Assembly (NCBI RefSeq): GCF_000149955.1 | Contig: NC_030994.1 | Coordinates: 1,975,071-2,039,070 of the forward strand | Reading direction: 5' to 3' | From: Fusarium oxysporum f. sp. lycopersici 4287 | Lineage: Eukaryota; Ascomycota; Sordariomycetes; Hypocreales; Nectriaceae | DNA length: 64,000 nt | Part shown: positions 12,762 through 26,599 of the stretch, piece after piece | Position numbering within the stretch: position 1 is the first letter of the stretch | How the letters are laid out: every line of letters begins with the position of its first letter | The notes under the pieces: generated by a model | The model's input: only the letters and a program-made list of their open reading frames with translations | Told to the model about the DNA's origin: nothing | Database searches by the model: none | Program-made: the position numbers and the translations under genes

Positions 12762-15700
12762 ATGTTCTCTATTGCCAGCGCCCCGGCGAAACAATCGGTT
12801 GGTGAGACCATCGACGTTCTAAGCGGTCGCCTCAGTTCAGCAACCTTGTTAGAAGACCGAAGAGCTGCAATTCTGGGTCTTCGTAGCTTTGCCAAAGATT
12901 ATCCAGCTTCTGTAGCTTCGGGTGCCCTACGAAGTCTAATAGGGAGTCTAAGCAAAGACGGTGAAGATGTCGACACCGTCAAAGTGGTACTCGAGACGTT
13001 GTTAATGCTCTTCAACCCTAATGAAGATAGTCCCGAAGCTTCGGAGGAGATCGCCCTATGGTTGGCTGACGAGTTCACTCAACGCCAAGAGAACATTACG
13101 TTACTGCTCGATTTCCTCGAAACAAACGATTTCTATTCCCGTCTATATTCTTTGCAATTACTAGCCGCCATACTTTCCGCACGTACAGAACGCACTGAGG
13201 AATGTATCTTTACTGCTCCCCTCGGTATACCACGGCTGGTTTCCGTCCTCGATGACCAACGCGACGCTATACGCAACGAAGCTATCATTCTCCTGACCTA
13301 CCTCACACCAACATCGATCGAAATACAGAAGCTGGTGGCTTTTGAGAATGCTTTTGAGAGATTGTTTGCCATCATCGAAGCCGACGGAGCCCTCGTAGAA
13401 GGAGGTCGCACCGTTGAGGACTGCCTGATCCTTCTGGCCAACCTCCTCCGATCAAACAGCTCAAACCAGGCACTGTTCCGGGAGTCGGGCTGCATGAACC
13501 GTTTGGCGGATTTGTTAGGTCGAGTTCTGAAACCTCAAACTGATGGGTCTGAGATCGCTTCATGGGCAGCAGCGCAACGAAACCGAAATGTTTATGCTTT
13601 CCTCGCTGTGATTCGTCTATTTGTTGTCAGGGGCTCTGCGGGTACTTCGTTGAATCAAACAGCTATATGGAAACATGGCCTTGCCTACCACATTCTACAA
13701 CTGGCCTTCAGCCATGAAGCGCAAACACAAATCAAGGCTGAGGTTCGATAATCTGATTGCTACCGGAAGACCATTTCGTTGACATCATATAGGCTCTGAT
13801 CACTTGTGGTGACGTGATTCGGCAAAACGCACCGCTTCAGGAGACATTTGCTCAGATGATGGTTTTGTCTCCTCTGGCAAAGTCTGGCACGGCCGATGGA
13901 CAGGCCAGCCAAGGCGAAAAAGTATTCGTTATCGACGGCTTATTAGACCTGACATTGTGTCTGCAGGACCTTCAAGAATTCGATGTCCGTTTTGCGGCGG
14001 CTGAGTGCTTGCAAGCTTATTTTGCACATCATCCAGCTGTCAGACTGCATTTTCTTGGCCGGGCCATTGAAGGACATCAATCTGGGGCCAACGAGTCTTC
14101 CAACGTTTTGACAGTTCTTCTGCAGCCTTCAGTTGAGTCCTCGGATCCATACAGGCAATGGTTCGCTGCTGTGATCACTTTCCATCTCTTGCATGAAAAC
14201 TCAAAAGCCAAGTCAGAAGCCATGGGCTTGACCGAAGGTGATTCGGAAGACGGGGAAGAGGTTGTGACAGCCATTCAAACTCTTTCAGCTCACGTTACGT
14301 CAGGCCTTCGTCGAGGCGACGATACTCGGGTTTTGGTCGGTTATCTTATGCTACTCTTGGGCTGGCTTTTCGAGGATCTCGATGCGGTGAACGACTTTCT
14401 CGCCGAGGGAAGCAACGTTCAAAGCCTAATTCAAAGCTGTTTCACAGCCTCCAGCCATAGGCGGGGGCGAGATCGTCCAAGGACTGTGCACAATGTTGCT
14501 TGGTGTTGCTTACGAATTCTCAACAAAAAGACTCACCAATCCCAAGAGCAACATTACTCTCTATCTTGACGGCTCGCATAGATCGAGATGTATACCTAGA
14601 CCGCCTATCAAAACTTCGCAGCCACCCTTTTATCCGTGATTTCGAAGTCTTGCCTCAAAAGCTAGATGCTTCGTCTCCAGGGCGACTCCCTGATGTCTTC
14701 TTCGACAGGGAATTTGTTGAGTTCTTCAAGGACAACTATAGCCGAATAGCACGTGCTATTGACAGAGAGCCTGGCATGGAAATCTCTGTTGTAACCAACG
14801 GTGTTCAGAAAGGTGTCTCGAGGGAACTTGTAGACTCTCTGAGGAGCCAGGTCGAGGAAAAGCAGAATGCTGTGAACGAGATCCAGGAAAAGCTAGCAGT
14901 ACTTCAGGGGCAGCTAGGCCAGGAACAGGCGGATCATCGCAGATCAAAGGAAACCGCTGCTCTAGAAATGCAACGGGTCAAGACTGTGAATGAAGGGTTA
15001 CAAAAGCATCATAGCGAAGAGCTGCGGTAAGTGCCACTATTATCAACTTGTGTTAACCCTACTAAAACGGCTACAGGAAGCTTCAGGGTCAGTTGGCGTC
15101 CAAGGAGAATGATCAGCGTAAGCAGGTTGCTCAATTACAATCTCAATATTCGATCAAGGAGAACGAGTATCAAAACCAAATTGCTCAGCTGCGTTCACAA
15201 CAAACAGCACAAGAAAGCGATCATCAGAAGCAGCTCGAACAAGTCCGGAAAGCGGCCGAGGCCGAAGCAGAAAAGATTAGACGGAGGACGGATGCTGAAG
15301 TGGCAGATCTCAAAGCGAATATCAGTCGTCTCGAGGTTGTTCTGATGAAGGTGCGTGCCTGTTATCCCAGCCATTACGGTTTGTACGAGTGCAGTCGGCT
15401 AACATTGGCTCAAACATAGTCCCAAAAGGAGTACAATGCACTACAGCTGCAACGCAAGAACGAGATAGATATGCAAAGAGAGAAATATGAGAAGGTGCTA
15501 GGGCACCTTCGTCAGGAATACGAAGATTTCAAGACCCAATCCAAGGCTAAAGCAGATGAAAAACAAGCCAAGTTCAAAGTGGAACTGCAAAGCCTCTGCG
15601 ATAGAAAAGATGCCGAGATAGACGCTTATCGAGAGCAGAGTCAGGTGGACCTGGAGCAGCAGAAATTGAAGACCAAGGAAGCAGAGGAGAAGTGCCAGAG

Positions 15701-16258
15701 CCTCGAGAAGCAGCTCAGTGGAGGAGACGCTGGAAAGAAGGACTTGGAGGCTAAGCTCAAGAAGGTATGTGATTATCAATCTGTCTTGATCGAAGATACT
15801 CAAGAAACTCACATGTCTCACAGATGGAATCGGAACTATCAGCTGCCAACAAAGCCAAGGACGCAGCCGAAAAGCAACTATCAGAATCGAAGGAAGGAGC
15901 AAAAGAGGAGACTAGGAAGGCTAGAGAGGCGACTGAGAATAAGCTGCAAGAGTCAAATGAGGCTAGGGAGACCACTCAGTCCGAACTTGATGACCTCTTG
16001 ATGGTATTTGGCGATTTGGAGGAAAAGGTGGCCAAATACAAGGCAAGTCAAGAAACGCGGTGCTCATATTTGCATGCTGTATACTGACTGACATGACCGC
16101 AGGCTCGTCTCGTTGAGCTCGGAGAAACCGTATCAGACGGCGAAGACGATGATGATGAGGAAGACGATGACGACGACGACGATGAAGACGACGAAGAGTC
16201 TGAGAATAACAATGACGAAAAGGAAGAGACGAAACAGAAGCCGAAGGCCAAAAAATAA
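12762..16258 (+). CDS. USO1: Vesicle tethering protein USO1/p115, with two one-base frameshifts
   Basis: Golgi tether for ER-derived COPII vesicles (family knowledge). Exons are 12762-13742, 13793-15026, 15077-15350, 15420-15764, 15824-16042 and 16103-16258. The N-terminal half is the armadillo-like globular head (LSGRLSSATLLEDRRAAILG, LFRESGCMNRLADLLGRVLK). The second half is a long coiled coil rich in E, K and Q, and the C terminus is strongly acidic, then basic (GETVSDGEDDDDEEDD to KPKAKK), as in Uso1/p115. Exon 2 carries two extra bases: one near 14457-14460, after ASSH and before GGGEIVQGLCTMLLGVAYEF, and one in the A5 run at 14525-14529 before KDSPIPRATLL. Correcting both gives a continuous protein of about 1068 aa. 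The first intron has an unusual GTTCGA donor and the last intron is GC-AG. Confidence 0.93.
16043..16102 (+). other. GC-AG intron in USO1
   Basis: The last USO1 intron starts with GCAAGT, not GTAAGT, after AAG, and ends in CGCAG. Phase and protein sequence (EEKVAKYK joined to ARLVELGETVSDGE) require this junction. GC-AG introns are a known minor class whose donors otherwise match the consensus closely, as here. Confidence 0.85.
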
Positions 16259-16627
16259 AAAAGGTACATCAGCAAAGTCGTCAAACAGACGGACACAGAG
16301 ATATATGCGATATACCCCCTTACAGACATATCATATATATTAACAGCAAACACCTCGCGGATTGCATCTGGCAGGTTACCTCGCCTTGCCTGTGCCTTAA
16401 CTTTCTACCTGTCATGACCCAGAAAAAAATTCCCCAACAGGGCATAGCCTTCTCCAATCACCGTGATCCCACAAAATATTCTCCAAGCTAAGGTAGCTAA
16501 CTCGGTGCAAACCAAACCAACCAACATTCAATACTGGCCACTCGAGTTCTTCGTTCAAATTTTCGTCTTCTCCTAAAGGAATTCAACTTGGTTTGATCTG
16601 GCCTGGTCTTACAGTGAAAGGGGGAAA
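16259..16627. promoter_or_regulatory. USO1 3' UTR and PRMT3 promoter
   Basis: A 369-nt tandem spacer between two plus-strand genes. It should contain the USO1 terminator and the PRMT3 promoter with a short CT-rich leader. No ORF or RNA gene was seen. Confidence 0.55.
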
Positions 16628-18293
<1,666 letters not shown>

Positions 18294-18376
18294 ACGCATC
18301 TTTTATCAGCTTGGACGCGGCCAGCAAAGTCTGAGAAGATGGTGTCTCCACGGGTCGAATATGGTATGTGATGCAG

Positions 18377-20774
18377 TCACAGATGAGGAACATCCAGGCC
18401 TTGCAGCAAGAGGTTTACAATGCTCAGGAAACCCTCGCCAAGAATGAATCCCTAAAGGGGTCAGGATGGTTTCGACATGGACTGGACAAGATACGTACTG
18501 AAGCAAGGATGATTAGAGGGGTCTGCGTCCGTCGCGCGATATGAGTCCAGTACCATGCAAACAGACCGCCAACGGTTCGAGCCAGCGTGAAAGATGGGAC
18601 GTTATACATGCCTTGTCAGGTGTCAGCAATAGTATCTCCCTCGGGGCCACACATAGTCAACTTACCAACGGCGACAGCAATGCCACCAGGAATCAGAGGT
18701 CGCCATCTCTTACCGATAGCGAGCGTTCTGGTGATAGTGGCAACTGCGAATAGAACCGCAGTTCCAATGGCCCATTCCTTGACGCGATATGGTAGCCCAG
18801 AGCCTGTGACAAGCCTTGCAGTGAATATCCAGACGTAGGCGGTTGGTACCTGGAAGAGATCACCAGGAATCATATACACGCTGCATTTCAATTGTGTCAG
18901 CCAGGTCCTCTTTCTAGTATGAGATGGCGAAGTGATAGGCTACCCACCTCGTGTAGACACGGTAGATGAATGCACTCAGAACAGCACCGACGCTTGCTCC
19001 AATGACTTGACCCCAGAATTGGGCTTTCGGAGCTGCTCCCAGTAAGTGCCCAGTTTTCAGGTCCTGCATGAGATCGCCAGCTTGTAAAGCACCAGCTTCG
19101 GACTGTGGCAGATTAGAATATTTGCTTGAATATGTAGGCATAGGAATTACTTACTACGGCACCAGCGATCAGGTTGATCAAGACACTGGACTTGTGAGTC
19201 TGAGGGATGATAAAGGCAAAGAATAGCTGCGCAAGTTTGCTAATGCCAGATACGGGGTTCAAATCCGTCTCACCCAGCGCCCTAACTCCCATGATGCTTA
19301 ACACTAGAGCCATGAGAACAGCAATGGTGGTGGCATAGAGCGGTACAAGGTCACCAAAGACCAAATGAATAGTGAGGACGCACAGAGCTATCGAAGCAAG
19401 AAGGCCGATCGTTACCATACGGGGCCCAATGCGCTGGTGCGGAGGAGCATCCTCCTCATCATCATCTTGGATAGGGGCATATCCATTAGCTCCATAGCGC
19501 CTCTGAGCAGGCTCAGTCTCGTTACTCAAGAGTGGTGAATAGTCATGGCTCAGGTTCTTCCACAGGCCAGAGACGCCATGTTCCTGTACTCTCTGACGTA
19601 GGGAAGACATAATCCCAGTAACCTTTTGGCTGGTAAAGATTCCGCGGAGGGCAACGTAAGCAAGGCTGACGATTGCATCCGCTAGCATAATAGCCAGCGA
19701 GATCCAAATGATCCATCCCTTGCTACCACGTTCCCAATCATCAACATCTCCAGGCGCCCATCCCCGAGATTTGGCCAGCGGACTGAGGATTCCCCAGCCA
19801 ACTACAGCACCAAGAAGCATATGCAGCGTCGTTTCGGTCCCCATGATGATTCCCTGGCCGATATAAGCAAAGCTGGGGTTGAATGTCCAGAGCCATGTGT
19901 GAGCTGCGGCAGAACCAAAGATTGGCAAATTGCGCAGTATAGGGAAAAAATATGTCGCCAGAGTATAAAGCCCAGAGCCGCCAAAACACAAAAGTAACAG
20001 TTTGATATTGGCTGCCCAGTCTCCTTTGTCCGACACGTCATCTCCAGCACTCTGTTGATGCTCCTGATCCGTAGCAGCTCGGCCAATGGCGTCTGGTTGA
20101 AGAGGCTCGTCACGAGGAACGAGGCTTGCAAAGCCGCCTTTAGCAGCAGCGTCAAGCTCGTCTTTTGTCGATTGGCGACCTTGTCCGTGCAATACTGAGA
20201 TCAGTACGGCCGTACTGAATCCACTGGGAAATTTGAGGCGCTCTCGGATGATGACTTGCTTACGTCTGGTGGGTATCAGCAAGCTTGAAGCAGAAAGACA
20301 CGGGTCATATAATGGCTTACAGGGGAACAGCAAAGACGACGCCAAAGTAGCAGAGTCCCAAAGACCAGATGATGAGCTGCCAGGTACTCAGATTGATCGG
20401 CCTTGCTCATCTTGAGCCAAAAGATAGTTCAATGCCGGGATCTGCCTTGCTAGTCAGAACAATCTCTTGGTATAATATGAGTCTAGATGACATACGACAC
20501 CAACGAAGCCGCATCCAAGTGGCATAATAGCCATGCCACAAGCTACGCTCTGGAGCAATACGTTCTCAACAGGAGAAAATGGAAACCTCAGATGCGGTGC
20601 AAGGAGCCTGAAAATACCAAAGCCCATGAGACTCGCAGGCATTGACATGATGGAAACCCATCCTGTCTGCAAGCCAAAGTACATATTGGAGAAGCAGATG
20701 ATGGTGCCAACTGCGAGACCAGCTACAACGCCTCGCAGCGTGAAACTGCGCCCTGGAATCACGCGTGTCGCCAT
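18377..20774 (-). CDS. OPT-family oligopeptide transporter, with a one-base frameshift
   Basis: Multi-pass plasma-membrane or vacuolar transporter of the oligopeptide/siderophore OPT superfamily; the substrate (oligopeptide or metal chelate) cannot be told from sequence. Exons on the minus strand are 20774-20496, 20441-20321, 20265-19155, 19102-18948, 18880-18666, 18611-18499 and 18451-18377. The first helices (TLRGVVAGLAVGTIICFSNM, YFGLQTGWVSIMSMPASLMG) and later helices (DLNPVSGISKLAQLFFAFII, GDLMQDLKTGHLLGAAPKAQ) are typical OPT blocks. The end is GFILGEGFLSIVNLLLQGL. Exon 2 is one base short: the frame changes at about 20399-20402 between IPALNYLLAQDEQG and PINLSTWQLIIWSLG, implying one missing base in a GGCC context. 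Restored length is about 689 aa. The ATG is directly preceded by 18 A. Confidence 0.9.
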
Positions 20775-20792
20775 TTTTTTTTTTTTTTTTTT
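20774..20792. repeat. 19-nt homopolymer (T on +, A on -) abutting the OPT start codon
   Basis: Nineteen T on the plus strand. Read on the minus strand this is 18 A followed directly by the A of the OPT ATG. Purine-rich or A-rich leaders are common before fungal start codons, but an uninterrupted run of this length at -1 is unusual and is also error-prone in sequencing. Confidence 0.95.
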
Positions 20793-20983
20793 GGCTGGGA
20801 GCAGCTAATGAATGACGATGTTTGGTTTAGAGACGCGTTGAGAGATGGTTGTGACGTTAAGTGAGATGAGATAGGTAGTTGTATTACCAAGCGAACCAAA
20901 CCCCACATTCCGCTATCCGGGGAGACTTTCCGCTATTAACTTATCGGTTAATTTACCTACTATCGCATCGACCTCGTAAGATA

Positions 20984-21281
20984 AGTACCCGTTGGCTCGG
21001 CCTGACGGTGGCCAACTTAGCTTGCTAAGTTGGGCACAAAACCATGAGACACGCACAAAAGGGTGAGACATATCTTCATTGGTGCAATCTACCTCCTTCA
21101 ATGTTATCCGGAGATTGAGCATGGAAATAACCGGGAATAATATACCATAAATTACACTAACAATCTGGTTGGATATTTTACTAGTTATCAAGATTGTCTC
21201 ACCCTTTTGTGCATGTCTCAAGGTTTTGTGCCCAACTTAGCAAGCTAAGTTGGCCACCGTCAGGTCGAGCCAACGGGTACT
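20984..21281. mobile_element. MITE-like element with 87-bp terminal inverted repeats and TA target-site duplication
   Basis: A 298-bp non-coding element. The left arm (20984-21070) and right arm (21195-21281) are inverted copies over 87 bp with three differences. Both start AGTACCCGTTGGCTCG and end TGCACAAAAGGGTGAGACA or a near variant. Each arm contains its own hairpin (CCAACTTAGC, 2-nt loop, GCTAAGTTGG) at 21012-21033 and 21232-21253. The element is flanked by TA on both sides (20982-20983 and 21282-21283), which suggests a Tc1/mariner-type target duplication. The 124-bp centre has no ORF. It sits about 210 bp upstream of the OPT start and 233 bp past the RAV1 stop. A non-autonomous family moved by a transposase elsewhere is the natural reading; no family name is assigned. 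Confidence 0.88.
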
Positions 21282-21513
21282 TAATAAATAGGTGCCTTCC
21301 AAGTAGAGATACTTTTATTACCACTAAAATATTAACTATACTTGCTATCGTGTTTGCAGCATAGCTCTACGAATCAATTCTTCCTAGCCTTAGCTCCACT
21401 GCCTTGCCATGAAAAAGCCATACATCATGAGCTTCAGCGTACTTACATGAGGCTCACTATTGAGTAATACACACACATCGCCGCCTCTTCAATACCACAA
21501 CTCAACAACCCTA

Positions 21514-24500
21514 TCAGAAGCCGAAACTGTCGAGCAGAGAGCCAGCATCTGGTTCTTCAAATGTCGTGGGTGGTGGTTTGACCGTCTTCTTGTTCTCCCG
21601 GTGAGAGTCAAATTTAAGAGTTGGTGAAGGCAAGTCGGCAACCACCAAAGAGCTTCTCCGGCGAAGCAGCTTCAGAGGGTTGACCTCTCCACCAAGGCCA
21701 GTTGCTCCAGGTGACTGTTGGAACTCCCAATTACGTACTATTTCACAGTCAGTGAACATGTGCTTGGTACTTGTAGTCTCGCACTCACCTATATCCAATC
21801 CCAAAAGATCGCATCCCATTCTGTCATATAGCTTGGCGCTGTGCAGCACAAACTCCCACTCAACTTTCGGAGTAATCTTAGATGCTCCTCTCAAAGTTTG
21901 CAGAGTCTGGTGACGTAAATGCGAGTAAAGGACAACCAAGGCAGGGTCATCAGTCAAAAACAATCGAGACTTGATGTCAGGTGAACAAGGTGTTTCCAAA
22001 AGAGTATACACCGGTGTCTATCAACATGTCAGCGATTCAGCTCGTATACAAAACTTCACAGATCACAACGTACAATAAGTGCTCGTACGGCCACATCTTT
22101 ACGGCCGAGCATCCAGAAGGCCCATGCAGCCAGCCAGCGGTTACCCTCCTGCGCTGCTAGTGGGAGCACTGTATCTTGAAGAAGACGGCGCAAGACAGGA
22201 CCGTCATCGCCTTCATAGACGCGCGATATTGTGATGGCTAATTGCATGTCTTTCAGCTGATTCAGACAAACCTGAACAGCGTCGTGAAGGTGGTCCGCAA
22301 GAAGGAAGAATGCCGCAGCATACTCTGTTTACAATCAGCATTTGTACCAGAAAGCTGGTACCCCAAGGATATCTTACCGAATCGCCGCCTACTAAGCAAG
22401 GCATAGGCATTCTTGAGTGCTGCCGATCTCCATTTAGGGTCTTCAAAATTGTTTGCCAACAGGCGTTGAGTGGCTGCCTGCTCCTTGTTCCAGTTTGCCA
22501 TTCTCCATAGACCTTGGAGGACCGTCTTCTTCCGGAGTGCGAGGTAGTAAAGGCTGCAGTCAACCGGGTTTTTGACCTCGTTCTTTGTGTACTCGTTTCT
22601 GGCGATCAGCTCGAATTGAGCTTTCTGGAGGATGTTAGCTACCGGAACAAGTTCGTCAAATCCGAACGGTCTTTACCAATGCAGTAGGATCAGTGAGCCA
22701 CATGAACAGGCCACTTTCACGAGCATGTTCCCAAAGCATACTACCATGGTTCTGCCGCGATACAAAGTCAACCAGAATATCTTGGCTGTTGGAGTGGAAA
22801 GCCCAGTTGATTTCACGCCATGAGAGGTGCATCTCGTTGGTGCGTCCTTTGCGGAGGGCATGTTGACGGAACAGCAGCATGAATCGAGCACCATTCTCGT
22901 CCATCGATCGCCGATGTCGCTCAACAAGGGCAACGCATTCAATAATATCAGCGAGTTGAATCTGTTCGTGTCCTGAGAGTTGGATGATATCGATCTTGAC
23001 GAGCTTCTCGTTGATCGAGACCGCGGTCTGCTCCGTGAATATGTCCTCGTCATCGGTCTCATCCGTGTTGTTTCCATTCAGATAGGCCCCAGAAGACTTG
23101 TCAACAGCTAAAGTATGACTTTGCTAAACAATTGGATTAGCACGGCCTGGTGTCCTCGGCATGGTCGAATTGTCACTTACCTCGGGCATATAGAATTCGC
23201 TCAAGTCCATTCCTAGGTAGTCATCCAGCGTTTCGCCGTTAATGTGGTATTTCAAGGTCTTATGCAAAGCCACCAAAATGCGTCTAACAAGGGTCGCCTT
23301 CCCTGAAAGGATGCATTGCATGAGAAACTGGGGATGGAAGACTGGTAAGGGGCCGTTGAATCTTTGAACAACCTGGAATAAGTCTAGTTTGCCATCTTTT
23401 CGCAGAGGAAGACGCAGATCCGTCTTCATAGACTCGGAGATTCCAACGTGCCTGTCCTGCACAAACATCTGGTTGCCGGCACCAATAATCAAGTGGCCGT
23501 CGCCCAACCAAGTTGAGTCTCCGATTGGGTGAGGTGTGAGTTCTCGAATGCTGATCTCACGAATTTGTGCCCATGCTGGGCCCTTGTTGAGATAATCAAA
23601 TCGCATCTGAGAGAGGAGGATGATTCGGTAAGGGAAACCAACGGCGAGAATAGACTGGCCATCGGGTGTTGATGTCCAGTCAAGATCTTGAATCACCTGG
23701 TGTTCTTGAAAGTTATTCTCATATTCGAGACGAGCACCGCCAATGTCCCAAATTGTTAATTGCGATCTCGACGAATTCACGAGGGCAGCTTTCTTCAATG
23801 TACTGCCACTGACCAGTGCTGGCTCAGAAACTCCCGTCTCCGTGGTACACGTCGATAGCCATCCAACGCTTCGCTGTTCAGGGTCAACTCGTGCAGTCCA
23901 AAAGTCCACACGGCCCGTGTGTGTATAAGAAATGGCAACATCTCGAGCGAATATATCGAGAAAGCCCGAGACAATGGGCTGCGAACCGGCAGGATCAACT
24001 GGCAACACATAGGCCAGATTCTTTATGTCCTTGATTTCAAAGCGACACAGTTCCTCAACATTGGCTCCGGCTGTTGTCTTTGGGTCATCAAAGTAGCGAG
24101 GCAGTTGAACCTCCCATACGATACCGTGTCCTTCTGATGTTATCGTCGCAATATGAGCAACGGTATAGTTCTTGACATCTGACCGAGGCAGAATGATGAG
24201 GCACAACGGTTTCCCTGACACCTCGTAGTCACACTGAGAAAGGGCAGTAGCTCGACTTGTCCTGCAATCCCAGAGCGAGAATGTGTCATGGCGAAGGAAA
24301 ACCACAAACCGCCCCTTTCTCAGCACACAGATGCGATGTATGTGACCCTTCTCGGGGATAACGCTCCCTCGTGTCAAGGTCAGGCCTGACTTGTCGCGTG
24401 GACTCAAAATATGTTTCCACACGATACTTTCACCGTCTCTGGTTCGAGAGACCACCGCTCGCCCGCTGAAATTTCGGACAATCTTGGTAATTGAAGTCGA

Positions 24501-25856
24501 ATGTCCAGACCAGATTGTTTGAAGGGCGAGGCGTCGATCATTGGTCATGGGATCAAAGAGATCGGCAACGCTTCCAGTAAATACGCCTATTCTTCCATCG
24601 AATGCATGTAACATAAAGTGAACCTTGCCACTCTCCTTATCGCAATACGTTTGAATCTCCGTATGAGGCGTGTCTTGAACCGGAAGAAAGTTATCGAGAA
24701 GCTCAAAATGGACATCCTTGACTTGAGCCACCTTGAATAAGGTTGGTGAATTCGCGGTACTACTGCCAACATTCTCGAGCGCCCATGCCGACATGATGCC
24801 CTTCCCATCAAGAGCTATACATATTTCTGGATTCTTAGTCGCGACTGCTACTAGGTGATCAAGGGCAACGGGGTCGTCGGTGGTTGAGTCGTCAGACATT
24901 CGCGCCTGAACAGCTTGTTCTACAGAGGCTGTGAAGTCTCGCCCGTCAAGAACCAGAGCGAAGCGCATGTCCAAGCCCTCTGGGTTCTCTTGCGATGGCG
25001 CACAAAGATCCACCTGTCCCCATAGCTGCCAATGCTTCCCGTCGGGTGTGTCGGTAGGTGTCCAAACTCGTATGCATTTATCGAGACATGTGGTGTATAG
25101 AACATTGTCGGAGGCCTGCTCAACATGGAATGGTCTGCGCCATCTCACAGATGTTATAATATTTGGATGTCGGAGGTATGTGAGATCGAATCGGACTTCG
25201 TCAGCACCAAAGTTGAGTCTCCTCCAGACCTTGATCAAGTGGTCATGATGGCTGGACGTGGCAATGTATCTCGAATCGTATGACAATAAGGCATATTTGG
25301 CGATGCTCGGCAGCTTCTTTTGCCAGAGACACCTCGGTTCGGTCTTGGTATCGAAAAGGGACAGGTATTGTGTACCCAACAACAGCTCCTCGGAGCTGCC
25401 CCAGGATAATGTACACGACACGTCTTCGGAGTTCGGATAAGGAATGTCCAAGGTCGATTCGAGAGCCCACTAATAGAGTCGTGAGCTGAGTTTCTTAAGC
25501 ATCTATCATGAAATCGGGAATTGGAACCTTCAAAGTGTCTTCGCGCGACCCGAATGGCTTGTACAGACGGACTTGGGTCAATGTGCAAGTAGCGATCTTG
25601 CCTGTCGCTTCGTCGAATGCGATAGCTTCTAGCGGTTGTTCGCCTTCATCGTAAACTGTCTGTAGAATCCCGTGGGATCCTTCCAAGATCGCAAAGGCGC
25701 TGCCTGTGATGTATATCTATGCAGCATCAGCTCATCAGCTGAGTTCAGAGCTCAGGAGTAGAGCTTGGTACTTACATTAATGTGTCGCGAGTCCCAGTAA
25801 CCCGAGGCAAGCCCTTGGAGCCTCGAGCGCGGGTTGCCCGGCAAGACGGCCTTCAT
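21514..25856 (-). CDS. RAV1: RAV1/DMXL-type regulator of V-ATPase assembly (RAVE complex)
   Basis: WD40 scaffold of the RAVE complex, which with Skp1 promotes V1-V0 reassembly at vacuole and endosome membranes (family knowledge). Exons on the minus strand are 25856-25776, 25716-25528, 25469-23181, 23123-22677, 22624-22378, 22324-22074, 22017-21789 and 21737-21514. They sum to 1319 codons with all phases consistent and no frameshift. The start is MKAVLPGNPRSRLQG. WD repeats fill the N-terminal half (SVRWRRPF, WSGHSTSITKIVRNF, TIWDIGGARLEYE). The C-terminal half has the Rav1 helical region (WREINWAFHSNSQDILVDFV, ALRKKTVLQGLWRMANWNKE, WLAAWAFWMLGRKDVAVRAL). The length of 1318 aa is close to yeast Rav1. 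Intron 2 has an unusual GTTCCA donor. Confidence 0.94.
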
Positions 25857-26599
25857 GCTATTAAGGAGAACAATTTGCGCGCATCTCTAAGGAATTGTGA
25901 TGGCGCTACCCTATATTTAGGCGCAAAGGAGAGGAGCTTGAGGTGTGACAGCTGAAGCTTTGGTGAGCTAAGTCACCAGAGTCAATCAATGCAATAAACG
26001 GAGTAGACCCCAGCGTGATTAGAGGTGACGTGACCCCCCCAAAAGCGACCCCCACACCCCGGCTCATGCACAAGAACCCATGACGATAAATGCCACCCTA
26101 AACATCTTCACTTACAGAAGCTAAATATAATTTGGCCATTGGAAGAGTGTTGATGATGCTTTCCCACGTCCAAATTACATAAATAGAACTTTCGAGTATA
26201 TTAACATCCATGTAATGGTTTCGGGCATCATGGCTCGAGGTTCACAACATGGCACATTGCTTATCTACACTGCTAATAACGAGAAGACACCCACTCTATC
26301 CGCGTGGACATGATATTCACCTCTGCTCAAGCAAACTCATGCCAAGTAACAAATTTTTCAAGATCAGCAAATTTCATAAACTATTGCCTATCCAACGCCA
26401 TCGACGTATCGTCGCTATGCATTCACATATAACAATAACACTAACAGAAAGGGGTATCCTTTTATCAAACAAGTCATCCAACGTCAGAGAAACACATCCA
26501 GATCATCCACAGCCAACCCAACTCTTGCAAACCGTCAAAGCCAGCTTCACACATGCTCCTCCCTGATGTATATACTAATAGCCATCCTGATGGACAGGG
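25857..26599. other. Intergenic: RAV1 promoter and SFI1 3' region
   Basis: A 743-nt tandem minus-strand spacer. It includes two short C-rich runs near 26033-26060 (C7 and CCCCACACCCC on the plus strand) close to the RAV1 side, and otherwise AT-rich sequence suited to the SFI1 3' UTR. The 105-codon plus-strand ORF here has no protein-like pattern. Confidence 0.55.
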
